In this document: positions 1 to 6,459 of the stretch, piece after piece
Layout: each line of letters begins with the position of its first letter
How positions within the stretch are numbered: position 1 is the first letter of the stretch
Assembly (NCBI GenBank): GCA_036395835.1
Contig: DASWCW010000049.1
Location: forward strand, 1 to 19,333
DNA length: 19,333 nt
DNA from: AP-16 sp036395835
Lineage (GTDB): Bacteria; Pseudomonadota; Alphaproteobacteria; Rhizobiales; Xanthobacteraceae
Direction of reading: 5' to 3'
Position numbers and translations under genes: made by a program
The notes under the pieces: generated by a model
The model's database searches: none
What the model saw: the letters and a program-made list of their open reading frames with translations, nothing else
Told to the model about the DNA's origin: nothing

Positions 1-32
1 CGGCCTAACAAGGGGCGCGGAAGGGGGACGTC

Positions 33-419
33 ATGGGTACATCCGAACATCTGGTGGGCGGCATCGTCGGGCTGCCGAAGCTTCGCGGTGCGATCGTGTT
101 GCTCGCCGTTTCGCTTCTCGGCGCAAGCAGCGCATTCGCGCAGGATTACCGGGGAAGTTCCGACCAGCAATCGGCATGCATGTCCGACGTTTTCCGGCTG
201 TGCTCCGGTGACATTCCGGACGTCGGCCGCATCGTGGCGTGCTTGAAGCGCGAGCGGCCGCGGCTGAGCGACGGCTGCCGTGCGGTGTTCGGGGGCGCCT
301 CCACACGGGTGGCGTCGAACCACCGGGTCAGGCGCCATCACCAGTCCGGCTCGGAGCAGCAATATCAAGCGGGCCAGTACCCGCGGTACGGTTACCAGGG
401 CTATTATCAGAACTGGTAG
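33..419 (+). CDS. Secreted cysteine-rich-repeat protein
   Basis: This is a 128-residue predicted periplasmic or secreted protein of unknown function. A hydrophobic segment at residues 18-35 ends in an AFA-QD site, so signal peptidase probably cleaves after residue 36. The mature part has four cysteines (49, 57, 70, 82) spaced as in the small Cys-rich repeat family (PF00839 type) found in many rhizobial secreted proteins. The C-terminal third is rich in His, Arg, Gln, Tyr and Gly and looks unstructured. A purine-rich AAGGGGG lies just upstream of the ATG. The gene is alone on the plus strand and convergent with the AhpD-like gene, so a role with the copper genes is only positional. The family call comes from the cysteine spacing and was not searched. 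Confidence 0.75.
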   Translation: MGTSEHLVGGIVGLPKLRGAIVLLAVSLLGASSAFAQDYRGSSDQQSACMSDVFRLCSGDIPDVGRIVACLKRERPRLSDGCRAVFGGASTRVASNHRVRRHHQSGSEQQYQAGQYPRYGYQGYYQNW

Positions 420-521
420 CGGGCCGCCGCAAGCCGGTCGACCCATTCGCTTTGAGCATTCTCCCGTCTTCCCGTCGAGGGGGAGGCGGGCTTGGGCGCG
501 ACCGACCGGCCTGCGTAATCA

Positions 522-542
522 CGGCTGCACCCTTTGCAGCCG
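522..542 (+). terminator. Hairpin, candidate terminator of the Cys-rich gene
   Basis: A perfect 8-bp stem (CGGCTGCA / TGCAGCCG) with a 5-base loop lies between two convergent genes. On the plus strand it is followed, after a GC-rich stretch, by the pyrimidine-rich CTTTCTTCTTC, which is not a clean T tract. Termination is inferred from position and fold only. Confidence 0.4.
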
Positions 543-559
543 GGGGCCGGCTTTCTTCT

Positions 560-1138
560 TCACGGCGGCCCGGACCGATTCTCGCTCGTTTGCCTCGTCA
601 CCGCAGGAATTTGGCAGAAGCCCTGGGCCGGAACGCCGAGCGCACTGTTGAATTTGGACGAGAGATTCTGAAACGCGATCAGCGCCGTCAGCTCGATGAT
701 CGCCTCCTCATCGAAATGAGTGCGTAGCGGCGCGAATTGCGCGTCGGTGATGGCCTGGGGCGCCAGCGTGACCTGCTCGGCGTAGTCCAGGGCGGCGCGC
801 TCTTTCTCGGTGAACGAGCGGCTGTCGCGCCAGCGGTCGAGCTCGCCGATTTTTTCGTCGGGAACGCCGCGCCTCGACAACGTCGCCGAATTGAGATCGA
901 CGCAGAAGCGGCAGCCGTTGAGCTGCGAGACCCGCACGGTGACCAGCGACCGCAGCACCGGAGAGATCGGCGATTTGCGCCGGTCGATCATTGCGTAAAG
1001 CAATGCCACGGCGAGGAACAGTTTCGGGACGCGTGCCCACACCAGCGCCGAATCCAGGACCGCGCCGTATTTGCGCTGCTGATTCCAGAAGAACGGCCGC
1101 AGGAAAAACGGATAGCGGGATCCGGGTTCGATGCGCAT
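560..1138 (-). CDS. AhpD-like / carboxymuconolactone decarboxylase family protein
   Basis: This 192-residue protein belongs to the AhpD-like alkylhydroperoxidase superfamily. The family motif is visible as C76-R-F-C79 (CxxC) followed by VDLNSA, the redox pair that in AhpD reduces peroxide or peroxiredoxin partners. Substrate cannot be told from sequence. I chose the ATG at 1138 because GGGGAG (1145-1150) sits 6 bases upstream. A TTG at 1165 gives nine more residues but has no ribosome site. The start lies 31 bases after the stop of the copper ATPase on the same strand, so the two are probably co-transcribed. A thiol-peroxidase-type protein downstream of a Cu(I) exporter fits protection against copper-driven oxidative stress, but that is inference. 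Confidence 0.85.
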   Translation of the reverse strand: MRIEPGSRYPFFLRPFFWNQQRKYGAVLDSALVWARVPKLFLAVALLYAMIDRRKSPISPVLRSLVTVRVSQLNGCRFCVDLNSATLSRRGVPDEKIGELDRWRDSRSFTEKERAALDYAEQVTLAPQAITDAQFAPLRTHFDEEAIIELTALIAFQNLSSKFNSALGVPAQGFCQIPAVTRQTSENRSGPP

Positions 1139-1169
1139 GGAGATCTCCCCGACGAGCTTGCTCAATCGC

Positions 1170-3374
1170 CTACAGCCTCACGTGCCTGAGCCGAAGCGCG
1201 TTGCCCACCACGCTCACCGAGGACAGCGCCATGGCGGCTGCGGCAATGACCGGCGAGAGCAGAATGCCGAACACGGGATAGAGCGCCCCGGCCGCGATTG
1301 GCACGCCCGCGGCATTGTAGACGAACGCCAGAAACAGATTCTGCCGAATGTTGCGCATCGTCGCTGCGGAGAGCCGGCGCGCGCGCACGATGCCGGTGAG
1401 GTCGCCCCGGAGCAGGGTCACGCCCGCGCTTTCGATCGCGACGTCAGTGCCGGTCCCCATCGCGATCCCGACCTCGGCAGCCGCGAGCGCCGGCGCGTCG
1501 TTGACGCCGTCCCCCGCCATGGCCACGACACGGCCCTCGCGGCGGAGCTTTTCTACGACGGCGCTCTTTTGATCGGGCAACACTTCGGCCTCAACGTCCG
1601 TAATGCCGAGCCGGCGCGCAACCGCCTGCGCGGTGGTCTTATTATCCCCGGTCAGCATGACGACGCGCACGCCCGTCTCGCTGAGCGCGCGAAGCGCCGT
1701 CGGCGTGGTCGATTTCACCGGATCGGCAATGGCGAGGATGCCGCAAGCTCTGCCTTCCGCCGCCAGATAGACGGCGGTCGCGCCGTCCTGGCGCAGGCGC
1801 TCGGTTTCGCGCTCGAGCGCAGCCGTGGAAATCTTCAGCTCGGTCAAAAATCTCGCATTGCCGAGCGCAAGTCGCCGGCCCTCGACCGTGCCAACGACGC
1901 CCTTGCCGGTCGGCGCGTCGAACTCGGCGACTTCCGCCAGCGCGACGTTGCGTGCGGCGGCGGCGTCGACGATCGCCCGCGCCAGCGGATGCTCGCTCGC
2001 GCGCTCGAGGCTCGCGGCAAGCCGCAGCACCTCGTTCTCGTCGAGACCTTCGGCGGGGACCACCGCGACGAGTTTCGGCTTGCCCTCGGTCAGCGTGCCG
2101 GTCTTGTCGACCACGAGCGTGTCGACTTTTTCCATGCGTTCCAGCGCTTCGGCATTCTTGATCAGCACGCCGGCCTGGGCGCCGCGGCCGACCCCGACCA
2201 TGATCGACATCGGGGTGGCGAGCCCGAGCGCGCACGGGCAGGCGATGATCAGCACGGTTACGGCGGCGACCAGCCCGTACGCGAACCGCGGCTCGGGACC
2301 GAACGTGGCCCAGGACGCGAACGCGATCAGGGCGACGAGAATGACGGCGGGCACGAACCAGCCGGAGACCTGGTCGGCGAGCCGCTGGATCGGAGCGCGC
2401 GAACGCTGCGCCGCCGCCGCCATCTGCACGATCTGCGCCAGCACGGTGTCGCGGCCGACTTTTTCGGCGCGCATGATGAAGGTGCCGGTCTGGTTGAGGG
2501 TGCCGCCGATCAGCCTAGCTCCGGGTTCTTTGGTCACCGGCATCGATTCGCCCGTGACCAGAGATTCGTCGACCGCGGAGCGCCCCTCGATCAGCTCGCC
2601 GTCGACCGGAACTTTCTCGCCCGGCCGCACCCGCAGCTTGTCGCCGGCGGCGACCTCGTCGAGCGGAATTTCCTCGTCGTCGCCATTCTTGACGCGGCGC
2701 GCGGTCTTGGGTGCGAGGTCGAGCAATGCGCGGATCGCGCCCGAGGTCTGCTCGCGGGCGTGCAGCTCCAGCACCTGTCCGAGCAAAACCAGGACGGTGA
2801 TGACGGCCGCGGCCTCGAAATAGACTGCGACGGTGCCTTCGGGGCCGCGGAATGCGGCCGGAAATATGTTCGGAGCGAGCGTTGCGATCACGCTGTAGAC
2901 CCACGCAACCCCGGTTCCCATCGCGATCAACGTGAACATGTTGAGGTTGCGCGTGACCACCGAGCGCCAGCCGCGCACGAAGAACGGCCAGCCGGCCCAC
3001 AGCACGACCGGAGTAGCGATGACGAATTGCAGCCAATTCGAAATATTCCCGCCGAGCAGCATGTGCAAATTGGTCAGATGCCCACCCATCTCCAACGCGA
3101 CCACCGGGACTGACAAGACAAGGCCGATCCAGAATCGCCGGGTCATGTCGACGAGCTCGGGATTGGGACCGGTTTCTCCGGCAAGCTCGGGCTCGAGCGC
3201 CATGCCGCAGATCGGACAAGTGCCGGGACCGGTCTGGCGGATCTCCGGGTGCATCGGGCAGGTGTAGATCGTGCCCGCGGGGACGGGCGCCCGTGATGGC
3301 GCGACGGACCTCCCCTCGCGTCGATGCGCATGAGCAGTGTGATGATGCTTCCCGACCGGGACGGGATTGGCCAT
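1170..3374 (-). CDS. copA: Copper-translocating P1B-type ATPase
   Basis: This 734-residue inner-membrane pump should export Cu(I), or Ag(I), from the cytoplasm using ATP. The N-terminus has a His cluster (10-17) and then a heavy-metal-binding domain with CPMHPEI (39-45) and CPICGMALEP (53-62). It replaces the ferredoxin-like HMA domains of classical CopA. The core motifs are intact: TGES at 274-277, CPC metal site at 379-381, phosphorylated Asp423 in DKTGT, HP at 462-463, MLTGDN at 573-578 and GDGVND at 621-626. The last two helices carry YN (686-687) and MALSS (715-719), the signature of the Cu(I) class. AAGGAAGG lies upstream of the ATG. It is divergent from csoR with a 63-base gap that holds a CsoR-type operator, so copper-inducible expression is likely. 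It is followed by the AhpD-like gene. Confidence 0.95.
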   Translation of the reverse strand: MANPVPVGKHHHTAHAHRREGRSVAPSRAPVPAGTIYTCPMHPEIRQTGPGTCPICGMALEPELAGETGPNPELVDMTRRFWIGLVLSVPVVALEMGGHLTNLHMLLGGNISNWLQFVIATPVVLWAGWPFFVRGWRSVVTRNLNMFTLIAMGTGVAWVYSVIATLAPNIFPAAFRGPEGTVAVYFEAAAVITVLVLLGQVLELHAREQTSGAIRALLDLAPKTARRVKNGDDEEIPLDEVAAGDKLRVRPGEKVPVDGELIEGRSAVDESLVTGESMPVTKEPGARLIGGTLNQTGTFIMRAEKVGRDTVLAQIVQMAAAAQRSRAPIQRLADQVSGWFVPAVILVALIAFASWATFGPEPRFAYGLVAAVTVLIIACPCALGLATPMSIMVGVGRGAQAGVLIKNAEALERMEKVDTLVVDKTGTLTEGKPKLVAVVPAEGLDENEVLRLAASLERASEHPLARAIVDAAAARNVALAEVAEFDAPTGKGVVGTVEGRRLALGNARFLTELKISTAALERETERLRQDGATAVYLAAEGRACGILAIADPVKSTTPTALRALSETGVRVVMLTGDNKTTAQAVARRLGITDVEAEVLPDQKSAVVEKLRREGRVVAMAGDGVNDAPALAAAEVGIAMGTGTDVAIESAGVTLLRGDLTGIVRARRLSAATMRNIRQNLFLAFVYNAAGVPIAAGALYPVFGILLSPVIAAAAMALSSVSVVGNALRLRHVRL

Positions 3375-3402
3375 GGCGCGCAGCCTTCCTTGGTCCGTAG
3401 TC

Positions 3403-3431
3403 TTGAACTACATACCCTTGGGGGGTATATA
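3403..3431 (+). promoter_or_regulatory. Sigma70-like promoter of csoR
   Basis: TTGAAC (3403-3408) and TATATA (3426-3431) are separated by exactly 17 bases, close to the sigma70 consensus. The CsoR-type palindrome fills the spacer and covers the -10 box, as expected for steric repression. A start 6-7 bases after the -10 would fall at about 3438, on the csoR ATG itself. Confidence 0.65.
3412..3428. promoter_or_regulatory. CsoR-type copper operator
   Basis: ATACCCTTGGGGGGTAT is an inverted repeat with perfect 6-bp arms (ATACCC / GGGTAT) around a 5-base G-rich centre. It matches the known style of CsoR operators: AT-rich flanks and a C/G-run core. It lies in the divergent gap between csoR and the copper ATPase, so one bound repressor could control both. 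Binding itself is inferred. Confidence 0.8.
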
Positions 3432-3437
3432 TCGACC

Positions 3438-3713
3438 ATGCGCAGCGAGATCAAGGCGCCGTGCCTCAAGCGGCTCAAGCGAATCGAAGGCCAGGTCCGC
3501 GGGCTCGCCCGCATGGTCGAAGCGGATCGCTACTGCATCGATATCGTCACGCAGATCGCCGCGGTCCGCGCCGCGCTGCGCCGGGTCGAGGAGGAGGTGC
3601 TGCGCGATCACGTCGCCCATTGCGTCGAGCACGCGGTCGCGTCGGGAAACAAGGCCGAGCAGCGGCGCAAGATCGCCGAACTGATGGACGTCCTCGCCCG
3701 CGCCGAGCGCTGA
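3438..3713 (+). CDS. csoR: CsoR family copper-sensing transcriptional repressor
   Basis: This 91-residue all-helical repressor of the CsoR/RcnR (DUF156) family should release DNA when Cu(I) binds. The ligand set is visible: Cys33 in helix 2 and His58 plus Cys62 in DHVAHC, matching the Cys-His-Cys trigonal site of Cu(I) sensors rather than the Ni/Co set of RcnR. The N-terminal KRLKRIEGQVRGLARMVE stretch is the family hallmark and probably contacts DNA. The ATG at 3438 gives the usual family length. A longer frame back to 3324 would run through the operator and is unlikely. There is no separate ribosome site between operator and ATG, so the mRNA may be leaderless. It is divergent from the ATPase it presumably controls and represses itself through the same operator. 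Confidence 0.93.
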   Translation: MRSEIKAPCLKRLKRIEGQVRGLARMVEADRYCIDIVTQIAAVRAALRRVEEEVLRDHVAHCVEHAVASGNKAEQRRKIAELMDVLARAER

Positions 3714-3742
3714 AGGTGCGGAGCAGGCAGACGCGCTTCCTC

Positions 3743-3759
3743 TCCCGTTGAGAACGGGA
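3743..3759. terminator. Hairpin after csoR, candidate bidirectional terminator
   Basis: A perfect 7-bp stem TCCCGTT / AACGGGA with a 3-base loop lies 29 bases after the csoR stop, between convergent csoR and the CcdA-like gene. A second stem (CGCCGG / CCGGCG, 3783-3798) follows just before the CcdA-like stop. Neither has a T tract. Confidence 0.4.
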
Positions 3760-3802
3760 AATCGACCGCGGCCAAGTCGGTTCGCCGGCAATCCGGCGCC
3801 GC

Positions 3803-4477
3803 CTATGGCCGCAACCGAACGAACAGACCAAACCAGATCGACCAGGCGCCGAGTGCGGCCAGCAATAGCCCGGTCCAGAACGGCAGCCGCCCGGATAATC
3901 CCGCCAGCCAGTCGAGTACGCGGCGCGCCGGCGCGAACAGCACAGCCACGATCAGCGGCAGGGAAAGCGCGAGACCGAACAGAGCGAGCTCGAGAAAGCC
4001 GCTCACCAGCGTCGCGCCGGCGGTGCCCCCGGCCGCCGCCCCGGCGAGCAGGACAAACAACGGCGGTCCCGCACAGGCCGGAATGTTGAGACCGAACACA
4101 ATCCCGAGGGCGACCGAGCCCTGCAGATCGGCCAAGCGCGCAAGGCCCGGGCCCAGAGACACCATGAGCGCGCCGATCCTGCCGGTCAGATACAAGGCGT
4201 CAAGTCCGAGATAGAGAGCGCCTAGGGCGATCCAGGCGGCTCGTTGAAAGCCCAGAAAGGCCGCTCCAACGACGACCGCGGCCATGCCCAACAGGCCGAG
4301 GACGAGCGCACGCGTGCCGGCGAAAACGCCGATTTGCGCGAGTTTGCCCGCCGCGCTCTTCCCCTCCAGCTGCTTCACCAGGATCAAGGTCGATCCGATC
4401 GAGCACGGCTCGACAAATCCCACCAGCCCGAGGCCGATCGGAAGCAAGATCGCGCTGGTCAGAGCGGATGCCGTCAT
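3803..4477 (-). CDS. CcdA/DsbD-like cytochrome c biogenesis membrane protein
   Basis: This 224-residue polytopic inner-membrane protein belongs to the CcdA / DsbD-transmembrane family, which moves reducing equivalents from cytoplasmic thioredoxin to periplasmic thiols. The two family cysteines are present: Cys25 in VEPCSIG and Cys135 in NIPACAGPP, each in a helix. About six hydrophobic helices fill the rest. I chose the ATG at 4477 because it starts directly before the first helix. An in-frame ATG at 4549 would add 24 residues including CVRC, and it lies one base after the stop of the upstream 39-residue gene, so coupling from there is also possible. No clear ribosome site supports either. 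With the adjacent cytochrome c genes it could keep CxxCH cysteines reduced for heme attachment, or supply electrons to copper-stressed periplasmic thiols. Confidence 0.85.
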   Translation of the reverse strand: MTASALTSAILLPIGLGLVGFVEPCSIGSTLILVKQLEGKSAAGKLAQIGVFAGTRALVLGLLGMAAVVVGAAFLGFQRAAWIALGALYLGLDALYLTGRIGALMVSLGPGLARLADLQGSVALGIVFGLNIPACAGPPLFVLLAGAAAGGTAGATLVSGFLELALFGLALSLPLIVAVLFAPARRVLDWLAGLSGRLPFWTGLLLAALGAWSIWFGLFVRLRP

Positions 4478-4550
4478 CGGTGGCGCACGATGCCCGACCC
4501 GGATCCCTGCGTCGCCGCCGCAGCGTACGCACGGCGCTCGGCGCCGCATC

Positions 4551-4670
4551 TCATCGGAAGAAGAGATACTTGATCAGCGCCGCCGCCAGAAGAATGAGAA
4601 CTATCAGGACGAGCAACCCGATTGCGCCCATTCCCCACATCATGCCGCCGCCGCTCATCATGTCGTACAT
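4551..4670 (-). CDS. 39-residue Met-rich single-helix membrane peptide
   Basis: This small open frame encodes 39 residues. The N-terminus, MYDMMSGGGMMWGMG, has six methionines in its first 14 residues. It is followed by a hydrophobic helix at about 16-33 (AIGLLVLIVLILLAAALI) and a KYLFFR tail. The layout suggests a periplasmic Met cluster, a known style of Cu(I) ligand, anchored by one helix. I do not recognise a named family. The gene sits 33 bases after the cytochrome c stop on the same strand, and its TGA is separated by one base from an ATG of the CcdA-like frame. This tight packing supports its being real. A weak purine stretch (GGAAATAG) precedes the ATG. Confidence 0.7.
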   Translation of the reverse strand: MYDMMSGGGMMWGMGAIGLLVLIVLILLAAALIKYLFFR

Positions 4671-4703
4671 GGCTATTTCCTCGTTCGAGCCGAGCGGATT
4701 CGA

Positions 4704-5429
4704 TCAGCATTGGTTCGATACGAAATGGTTGATCTCCTCGGGACCGGAGAAGATCACGTCGGCACGGTCGCCCATCATGCCGGCATCCACCAGCGCGGGC
4801 GCACCCTTCGCGGGACCCTCCTCGCCGGAATCGGTCTTGAACCGGAGGTTCCGTTCCCAGAAATCGCGCGTCTTTCCGTCAGTCGTCGTCACCCGATACG
4901 TATCGCCACAATAGCTGACAGCCTGCACGCGATCCTCGGGATCGAGCTTCTTGAGATTCGGAACGGCTGCGCCGCCCATCATGCCGCCCATGCCGCCCAT
5001 TCCGGGCATTCCCCCCATTTGTCCTCCTTGGGGGGCGGAGCGCCCGGGCTGCGTCGCCTCCTTCAGGAACGCCAACAGGTCGGCGCGCGCCTGCGAATCC
5101 TTGATCCCCGCAAACGTCATGGTGTTCCCGGGGATGAGCTGCTGCGGGTCCTTTAGCCACGCGTCGAGAGTGCTGTCGTCCCAGACGATTCCCGAGGACT
5201 TCAGCGCCGGCGAGTACCGCGGAAAGCTCGGCACGCTCCCGGCCTTGCGGTTCCATACTTCCGCGAGGCTCGGGCCCGTCATGTTGCGGTTGGGCTCGAG
5301 CGCGTGGCAGGCCACACAGGCGCCGAACGCGCGCTGGCCGCGCCCGGCGTCGCCGTTCACGGCCCAAGCCGGCAACGCAAAGATCATCATGCAGAACATG
5401 GCTAGTGCGGTCGTCTGCAACCGGCTCAT
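4704..5429 (-). CDS. Cytochrome c with Met-rich linker and unknown C-terminal domain
   Basis: This is a 241-residue predicted periplasmic protein. A signal peptide occupies about residues 1-23 (PAWA-VNG). A class I cytochrome c domain follows, with heme site CVACH (38-42) and probable axial Met104 in NTMTF; it ends near 125 and resembles cytochrome c2/c550. Residues 136-152 are a Met/Gly-rich run with repeated GGM units, like copper-binding Met motifs. The C-terminal part (158-241) has two cysteines (174 and the last residue 241) and the segment DRVQAVSYCGDTYRV. I do not recognise it. GGAGG (5436-5440) supports the ATG. It is upstream of the Met-rich peptide and CcdA-like gene on the same strand and probably shares their operon. 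A heme protein with its own copper ligands fits copper oxidation or buffering, but that is inference. Confidence 0.88.
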   Translation of the reverse strand: MSRLQTTALAMFCMMIFALPAWAVNGDAGRGQRAFGACVACHALEPNRNMTGPSLAEVWNRKAGSVPSFPRYSPALKSSGIVWDDSTLDAWLKDPQQLIPGNTMTFAGIKDSQARADLLAFLKEATQPGRSAPQGGQMGGMPGMGGMGGMMGGAAVPNLKKLDPEDRVQAVSYCGDTYRVTTTDGKTRDFWERNLRFKTDSGEEGPAKGAPALVDAGMMGDRADVIFSGPEEINHFVSNQC

Positions 5430-5517
5430 TCTCGACCTCCGTCGTCATCGGTGATGGTAACAATTGCGCCCGCCCCGCGAGATTTCGCGCGTGCGCAAAC
5501 CTCTGATCACACGGCAG

Positions 5518-5832
5518 TCAGTTCGGAGGAGGACGGAATGGAGGGCTGCTTGCGTGCGAGCGAAGCGCCTTGGGGACGAATGAAGGCTCCGGATCGGATC
5601 GGGGCGGCAACAGCTCTGGAACGATAGCATCGGAAAAATTGAAGCATTTGAGGGCGCAGCCGGCCGAGCTCTTGCAATCGTCCATCGATTGATTGCAGGG
5701 CATGCCGTCCTGGCCGTTCGAAACGGACGTCGACGAGACCGAAGATTGCGACGCAACGGCCGCTCCGCCGATCGCCGGAAGCATGGCGATCGAGAAGGCG
5801 AGCACAACGGCGAGAATGGCGCGAATGATCAC
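5518..5832 (-). CDS. Small secreted four-Cys protein of unknown function
   Basis: This is a 104-residue predicted exported protein. The N-terminus is a hydrophobic signal (residues 3-24). It is followed by a Ser-rich stretch and then four closely spaced cysteines (46, 53, 59, 63) in the region MPCNQSMDDCKSSAGCALKC, suggesting two disulfides or a metal site. The C-terminus is Pro-rich. The start is a GTG at 5832; no strong ribosome site is visible and no better in-frame start keeps the signal peptide. It is upstream of the cytochrome c gene on the same strand and divergent from a second small Cys/His-rich secreted protein across a 167-base gap. I cannot assign a family. A periplasmic metal-binding role is suggested only by composition and neighbours. 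Confidence 0.7.
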   Translation of the reverse strand: MIIRAILAVVLAFSIAMLPAIGGAAVASQSSVSSTSVSNGQDGMPCNQSMDDCKSSAGCALKCFNFSDAIVPELLPPRSDPEPSFVPKALRSHASSPPFRPPPN

Positions 5833-5999
5833 GGGCAGCCGCAGCGGTTGAAACTACGCCTGAGCGTACACGGTTCTGGCATCCGAAACCAGCAACGTGA
5901 GGCTTTCACGAGCAATGCATCCGTAGCACGCCATTCATTCCGCGCTACCGACCTCGGGTCGCTATGGCGGACCACACGCGATTTCGGTATCATGCTTCC

Positions 6000-6362
6000 A
6001 TGCGTCACCTCGCCCGCCGGTTCTTCGTGACTCTCCTCGCGCTCGCATTTTTCGGTGCGGTGCTGGAGCGCTCCGCGCTCGGCAATCCGGACGAGCCATG
6101 CCCGTTCAGCTCCCAGGCCGAGCAGGTTGTCCACGGCTCGCATGCTGGCCATCGTCACCATCATACCGGGAAGCAAGATACGTCGTCGGCGCAGATTTGC
6201 CTGAAATGCTGCGGCCTCTGTATGGCCGATGCGTACCTTGCCGCCGCACCCGTCACGGAAGTCGTCTTGCTCGCCGCTCCGATCCTTTTCTCAGTTGGGT
6301 TTGAAGCTTACAGCGGCCGTCCGGTCGTCCTCGACCCCGGAATACCCAAACGCAGCGCCTGA
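6000..6362 (+). CDS. Secreted/membrane His- and Cys-rich small protein (DUF2946-like)
   Basis: This is a 120-residue protein. The N-terminal signal or anchor runs over residues 8-28. A His-rich segment follows (HGSHAGHRHHH, 45-55), then a Cys cluster C67, C70, C71, C74 in CLKCCGLCM. A second hydrophobic stretch lies at about 84-100. The layout resembles the short DUF2946-type proteins encoded near copper transport genes; I give that as a resemblance, not a search result. The ATG at 6000 places the signal peptide at the N-terminus, while an upstream ATG at 5964 would add 12 polar residues. It is divergent from the four-Cys protein and is followed by a strong hairpin and then the His-rich outer-membrane protein. 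Cys and His clusters outside the membrane suggest copper binding. Confidence 0.7.
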   Translation: MRHLARRFFVTLLALAFFGAVLERSALGNPDEPCPFSSQAEQVVHGSHAGHRHHHTGKQDTSSAQICLKCCGLCMADAYLAAAPVTEVVLLAAPILFSVGFEAYSGRPVVLDPGIPKRSA

Positions 6363-6366
6363 TCTT

Positions 6367-6387
6367 CACCCCTCGTCACGAGGGGTG
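6367..6387. terminator. Perfect 9-bp hairpin downstream of the His/Cys-rich gene
   Basis: CACCCCTCG / CGAGGGGTG with a 3-base TCA loop begins four bases after the stop of the gene ending at 6362 and 73 bases before the next start. No T tract follows, so it could stop transcription weakly, protect the 3' end of the upstream message, or act as an attenuator for the downstream gene. Confidence 0.5.
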
Positions 6388-6459
6388 GTCGCGCTCGTTC
6401 CGGTCCCGAGGACTGGAATGAGTTTGGGGCATTCGCATTCAGCTTGCAGAGGACGGCCG

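Noticed and set aside
1131..3113. Long plus-strand frame of 660 codons antisense to the copper ATPase
   Set aside because: It is rich in Arg, Asp and His with no domain pattern. The minus strand has a complete P-type ATPase, so this is a high-GC shadow.
5949..5961. CGACC-TCG-GGTCG inverted repeat in the divergent gap as an operator
   Set aside because: Five-base GC-rich arms arise easily by chance here and match no operator I know.
5829..6176. Minus-strand frame of 115 codons over the divergent gap and the His/Cys-rich gene
   Set aside because: It has no signal or motif and overlaps a better plus-strand gene with a signal peptide and Cys cluster.
6229..6459. N-terminal extension of the outer-membrane protein back to 6229
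   Set aside because: It overlaps the preceding gene, lacks a ribosome site, and would bury the signal peptide.
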